Shown here: one piece after another, positions 59,570 to 64,000 of the stretch
How positions within the stretch are numbered: position 1 is the stretch's first letter
Layout of the letters: each line of letters opens with the position of its first letter
Source: Aphelocoma coerulescens
Taxonomy: Eukaryota > Chordata > Aves > Passeriformes > Corvidae
Direction of reading: 5' to 3'
NCBI RefSeq assembly: GCF_041296385.1
Contig: NW_027184063.1
Location: 186,001 to 250,000, forward strand
Length of the DNA: 64,000 bases
Notes under the pieces: generated by a model
The model's database searches: none
What the model was told of the DNA's origin: nothing
What the model saw: the letters and a program-made list of their open reading frames with translations, nothing else
Translations under genes and position numbers: made by a program

Positions 59570-61695
59570 TCATTTTTGCATATCCCAAACCCCCTTCCAA
59601 ACATCCAGCAGCTGCTTGTAAAGAAGAAGTCCTAGAACAAAAAGCCAGTGCTGCCTTTCATAGCCCCTTTGCTGTCTATGAAGTAGAGGAAAGAAGCTAG
59701 TGAGACGCACTTTCTTTCTCAACTCCATAGAGCGCATCCTTCTCTCAAGGTGGCAGAGTCCTTGGCGGAAGTGAAGCATCTGCAGCTGCAGTTCAGACTG
59801 AGAGATGTGCCAGGACAGGAAACATTTGCTGACCTTCCCTGTTCCCTGTGCAACATGATTCTCGCAGCCCAGTCACTTTCACACACCTTCGGTATCCCTG
59901 AGTCCAAGCAGCTAAAGCTCACAGAGACAGAAGTGTCAGGAAGGAAAGCGTTGCAAAAGCACCCCCTTCTCTTATCAGCATATAAATTGTGCACAACAGT
60001 CTGCGGCACCGAACCTTCCTTCTCAGATAGACATGCCATCACACTTTTCACTCTTGCAGCTCGGTTGAAAAGCTCCAGCAGCTGCTCCCGCAATAGCAAA
60101 AGGTTCTAGAAGTGAAAGCCAGTTTGGGGCTGCACCTTCTCCTTGCCGCATGTAAGCCACACCAAACTCCCTGATGCACTCTGTCCTCCCCTTCTCAAAG
60201 GAGTAGACGGTGGCATCAGGACACACCTGTGTCCCAGCAGCTGGGTGCCCAGCCGGGAGCAGGAGCAGGGCTGGGGCTGCTCCCAAAGTTGCCCTGCCCC
60301 AATGCCAGAGCCAGACATGGGCTGAGGGGGGGCTGGATCAGGCTTTATTGTCCAGCTGCATGCCAGGAGTGAGCACAAAATCTACCTGCATTCTCTGCAG
60401 CATGCCATCCTGGAGCAGAGCCATTGCCAAAGGAAGCCGTGAGCCCGTGACAAGCCAGTGCCGGAGTGGGATCCTAGCAGCACCTGTGGAAACTGGGAGA
60501 GAGGAGCCCACCTGGAGCAGGTTCGTGCAGGATTAATCATCCTGTGGCTTCCCACCAGGGTCCTGTTGCTTCCAAAAGGCCCCACAGTGTCACTGTGGCC
60601 CCTCGGTTCCACCAGGTTCCATAGCGTCACTGTGGTGCCCAGGGTTCCGTCAGCTTCGCCAGCATCCCCACAGTCTCCAGGGCTCCCTGAGCTTCTGTGG
60701 TGTCACAGTGGAGGCAGGGTTGCATCAGGTTCCATAGCGTCACCACGGTCTCCAGGGCTCCCTGAGCTTCTGTGGTGTCACAGTGGAGGCAGGGTTGCAT
60801 CAGGTTCCATAGCATCAGCACGGTCTCCAGGGCTCCCCTGAGCTTCTGTGGTGTCACAGTGGAGGCAGGGTTGCATCAGGTTCCATAGCATCAGCACGGT
60901 CTCCAGGGCTCCCCTGAGCTTCTGTGGTGGTGTCACAGAGGAGCCAGGCTTCCTTGTAGTTCCCCAGCATCACAAAGGCTCTCCTGGGAGCCACGGGTCA
61001 CAAAGCACCGTGGGCTCTGTGCAGCCCCGCTGTGTCACAATGGCCGCTGGCTTCCACGAGTCCCCGCAGTGTCCCAGTGGGCCCGTGGCTTTAGGAGTGG
61101 GTGGCTGGGAGTTGGTGCCAGCGGCTGGGGGAGAAGCAGCAGGGACTGTGTGCGGACAGTGCCATGGCCACTTGTGTGGCCACTGGTGTCTCTGTGCCAG
61201 GCACAGCCGTGGTGTGTAACACCGGCTCCGGGTCCTTTGGCTGTGCAGGTGGCAGTCACGGCCTGGAGCAGGGCTGCTCCCGGAGGACAGCCTGGGGCAG
61301 GAGGCTGCTGGAGATTCATTCCCCACGCGCTGCAGCTCCTTGTCATGAGGTGCTCGGAGTGATTGGAAAGGCTGTTGGCAGCAGGCAGTTCTGTGGGTTC
61401 GAGCTGTGGAGCTGTCAGCGGGAATGCAAAGGCCAAGCTGGTGAGCCTTTTGTCCTGGTGCCTTTAGTGTGTGAGCAGTCCCTGGTGCCGTTGTCTTTGG
61501 ATCCTGAGTGTGGGAGAGGCAAGGCTTAGGATGGTGTGTAGAGCTGAGAAGGAAAGTGCCGAGAGCAGCGTGTGTGCTGCTGCTTTGAGGGGTGCAGTTG
61601 AAGTTGTAGGCAGCAAGAGCTTTCTCAGCTGGCCCTTTGGTGAGCTCTGCTTTTGCCAGATGGCTTCCATCTTACCCTCTTACCATCTTAGCCTC
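59570..61695. repeat. Monomer 29 (2126 bp, n=3), type A
   Basis: Block 60692-60918. Near copy of monomer 26 at a shift of 6300 bp, with all type-A markers. Confidence 0.96.
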
Positions 61696-63744
61696 TCATT
61701 TTTGCATATCCCAAACCCCCTTCCAAACATCCAGCAGCTGCTTGTAAAGAAGAAGTCCTAGAACAAAAAGCCAGTGCTGCCTTTCATAGCCCCTTTGCTG
61801 TCTATGAACTAGAGGAAAGAAGCTAGTGAGACGCACTTTCTTTCTCAACTCCGTAGAGCGCATCCTTCTCTCAAGGTGGCAGAGTCCTTGGCTGAAGTGA
61901 AGCATCTGCAGCTGCAGTTCAGACTGAGAGATGTGCCAGGACAGGAAACATTTGCTGACCTTCCCTGTTCCCTGTGCGACATGATTCTCGCAGCCCAGTC
62001 ACTTTCACACACCTTCGGTATCCCTGAGTCCAAGCAGCTAAAGCTCACAGAGACAGAAGTGTCAGGAAGGAAAGCGTTGCAAAAGCACCCCCTTCTCTTA
62101 TCAGCATATAAATTGTGCACAACAGGCTGCGGCACCGAACCTTCCTTCTCAGAGAGACATGCCATCACACTTTTCACTCTTGCAGCTCGGTTGAAAAGCT
62201 CCAGCAGCTGCTCCCGCAATAGCAAAAGGTTCTAGAAGTGAAAGCCAGTTCGGGGCTGCACCTTCTCCTTGCCGCATGTAAGCCACACCAAACTCCCTGA
62301 TGCACTCTGTCCTCCCCTTCTCAAAGGAGTAGACGGTGGCATCAGGACACACCTGTGTCCCAGCAGCTGGGTGCCCAGCCGGGAGCAGGAGCATGGCTGG
62401 GGCTGCTCCCAAAGTTGCCCCGCCCCAATGCCAGAGCCAGACATGGGCTGAGGGGGGGCTGGATGAGGCTTTATTGTCCAGCTGCATGCCAGGAGTGAGC
62501 ACAAAATCTACCTGCATTCTCTGCAGCATGCCATCCTGGAGCAGAGCCATTGCCAAAGGAAGCCGTGAGCCCGTGCCAAGCCAGTGCCGGAGTGGGATCC
62601 TAGCAGCACCTGTGGAAGCCGGGAGAGAGGAGCCCACCTGGAGCAGGTTCGTGCAGGATTAATCATCCTGTGGCTTCCCACCAGGGTCCTGTTGCTTCCA
62701 AAAGGCCCCACAGTGTCACTGTGGCCCCTCGGTTCCACCAGGTTCCATAGCGTCACTGTGGTGCCCAGGGTTCCGTCAGCTTCGCCAGCATCCCCACAGT
62801 CTCCAGGGCTCCCCGAGCTTCTGTGGTGTCACAGTGGAGGCAGGGTTGCATCAGGTTCCATAGCATCAGCACGGTCTCCAGGGCTCCCAGAGGTTCTGTG
62901 GTGTCACAGTGGAGGCAGGGTTGCATCAGGTTCCATAGCATCACCACGGTCTCCAGGGCTCCCCTGAGCTTCTGTGGTGGTGTCACAGAGGAGCCAGGCT
63001 TCCTTGTAGTTCCCCAGCATCACAAAAGCTCTCCTGGGAGCCACGGGTCACAAAGCACCGTGGGCTCTGTGCAGCCCCGCTGTGTCACAATGGCCGCTGG
63101 CTTCCAGGAGCCCCCGCAGTGTCCCAGTGGGCCCGTGGCTTTAGGAGTGGGTGGCTGGGAGTTGGTGCCAGCGGCTGGGGGAGAAGCAGCAGGGACTGTG
63201 TGTGGACAGTGCCATGGCCACTTGTGTGGCCACTGGTGTCTCTGTGCCAGGCACAGCCGTGGTGTGTAACACCGGCTCCGGGTCCTTTGGCTGTGCAGGT
63301 GGCAGTCACGGCCTGGAGCAGGGCTGCTCCCGGGGGACAGCCTGGGGCAGGAGGCTGCTGGAGATTCATTCCCCACACGCTGCAGCTCCTTGTCATGAGG
63401 TGCTCGGAGTGATTGGAAAGGCTGTTGGCAGCAGGCAGTTCTGTGGGTTCGAGCTGTGGAGCTGTCAGCGGGAATGCAAAGGCCAAGCTGGTGAGCCTTT
63501 TGTCCTGGTGCCTTTAGTGTGTGAGCAGTCCCTGGTGCCGTTGTCTTTGGATCCTGAGTGTGGGAGAGGCAAGGCTTAGGATGGTGCGTAGAGCTGAGAA
63601 GGAAAGTGCGGGGAGCAGCGTGTGTGCTGCTGCTTTGAGGGGTGCAGTTGAAGTTGTAGGCAGCAAGAGCTTTCTCAGCTGGCCCTTTGGTGAGCTCTGC
63701 TTTTCCAGATGGCTTCCATCTTACCCTCTTACCATCTTAGCCTC
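61696..63744. repeat. Monomer 30 (2049 bp, n=2), type B
   Basis: Block 62818-62968, whose second repeat starts with AGAGGTTCTG. It shares CAGAGAGACATG with monomer 27 but has the open toggle base GATGAGG. Confidence 0.96.
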
Positions 63745-64000
63745 TCATTTTTGCATATCCCAAACCCCCTTCCAAACATCCAGCAGCTGCTTGTAAAGAA
63801 GAAGTCCTAGAACAAAAAGCCAGTGCTGCCTTTCATAGCCCCTTTGCTGTCTATGAACTAGAGGAAAGAAGCTAGTGAGACGCACTTTCTTTCTCAACTC
63901 CGTAGAGCGCATCCTTCTCTCAAGGTGGCAGAGTCCTTGGCTGAAGTGAAGCATCTGCAGCTGCAGTTCAGACTGAGAGATGTGCCAGGACAGGAAACAT
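63745..64000. repeat. Partial monomer 31 (first 256 bp)
   Basis: Cut by the window end. CTCCGTAG and GGCTGAAG place it with monomers 2, 10 and 25, which would be a type-C position in the trimeric order. The array therefore continues beyond the window. Confidence 0.95.

Larger units (their letters stand above)
51145..63744. repeat. Trimeric higher-order repeat region II (monomers 25-30)
   Basis: Two 6300-bp halves with monomer lengths 2125, 2126, 2049 repeated exactly. Monomers 26/29 carry the type-A markers and 27/30 the private CAGAGAGACATG. The order of repeats in the blocks of monomers 25 and 28 is the same. This looks like the most recent duplication in the window. Confidence 0.88.
1..64000. 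repeat. Macrosatellite: head-to-tail tandem array of ~2.1-kb monomers filling the window
   Basis: The same ordered sequence recurs without interruption and always in the same orientation. Using the motif TCATTTTTGCATATCCC as phase mark, monomers start at 65, 2190, 4166, 6367, 8642, 10918, 12967, 15167, 17217, 19342, 21317, 23518, 25793, 27993, 30119, 32094, 34219, 36345, 38395, 40595, 42721, 44770, 46971, 49020, 51145, 53270, 55396, 57445, 59570, 61696 and 63745. Spacing takes only five classes, near 1975, 2050, 2125, 2200 and 2275 bp, because a nested 75-bp repeat varies in copy number. Substitutions between copies are sparse. Neither edge of the array is in the window, so its full size is unknown. 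No transposon, unique segment or gene interrupts it. Function is not shown by the sequence; non-coding macrosatellite is the safe call. Confidence 0.98.

Noticed and set aside
1..64000. Multigene array (tandemly duplicated protein-coding gene family)
   Set aside because: No frame spans more than a fraction of the monomer, no exon with convincing splice sites and family similarity was seen, and frames are not preserved among copies.
1..64000. CRISPR array or bacterial repeat region
   Set aside because: The repeats are directly adjacent, 75 bp or about 2 kb long, with no unique spacers, cas genes or bacterial coding sequence.
1..64000. Retrotransposon or endogenous retrovirus as monomer origin
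   Set aside because: No terminal repeats, target-site duplications, poly(A) tail, CR1-like 3' end or reverse-transcriptase frame found in the monomer.
1..64000. Known human macrosatellites (D4Z4, DXZ4, RS447) or ribosomal DNA
   Set aside because: Unit length differs from the roughly 3.3, 3.0 and 4.7 kb units of these arrays, and I see neither a DUX4- or USP17-like frame nor rRNA sequence.

Overview
The window is one uninterrupted head-to-tail macrosatellite array. From base 1 to base 64000 it holds the last 64 bases of one monomer, 30 complete monomers of about 1.98 to 2.28 kb, and the first 256 bases of another. All are in the same orientation and differ mainly by scattered single-base substitutions. 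I see no unique sequence, no convincing protein-coding gene, no tRNA or rRNA, no CRISPR array and no recognisable transposon insertion. Bacterial features (operons, ribosome binding sites, terminators) do not apply. The style of the sequence (long tandem array, nested minisatellite, many CpG/TpG and CpG/CpA differences between copies) points to a vertebrate nuclear genome, and its general look suggests a bird, but no gene anchors the species.

Each monomer has three parts: a constant leader of 1122 bp, a block of n copies of a 75-bp minisatellite (n = 1 to 5), and a constant tail of 776-777 bp. Monomer length is therefore close to 1900 + 75n. By counting copies, n for monomers 1 to 30 is 3,1,4,5,5,2,4,2,3,1,4,5,4,3,1,3,3,2,4,3,2,4,2,3,3,3,2,3,3,2 (89 in total). 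The leader shows no length change in any complete copy, and the tail has only two single-base indels.

Monomers are organised into higher-order repeats. Monomers 1-5 recur as 9-13 at a shift of 17,151-17,152 bp. Monomers 6-9 recur as 21-24 at about 31,803 bp. From monomer 14 onward a three-monomer (A-B-C) period of about 6.2-6.4 kb dominates, broken at monomers 23-25. Private variants and minisatellite copy numbers are inherited together in these blocks, which is the signature of repeated unequal exchange or segmental duplication inside the array.

Each monomer carries candidate transcription and chromatin signals: a TATA-like element, a GC box fused to a CCAAT box, a minus-strand AATAAA, two CTCF-like cores, several CAGCTG E-boxes and short perfect inverted repeats. 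None is proven functional. A working hypothesis is an avian macrosatellite of the chicken Z-linked MHM (male hypermethylated, about 2.2 kb units, non-coding RNA) kind, but two conserved BamHI sites per monomer conflict with the published 2.2-kb BamHI unit, so this is only a lead to test.
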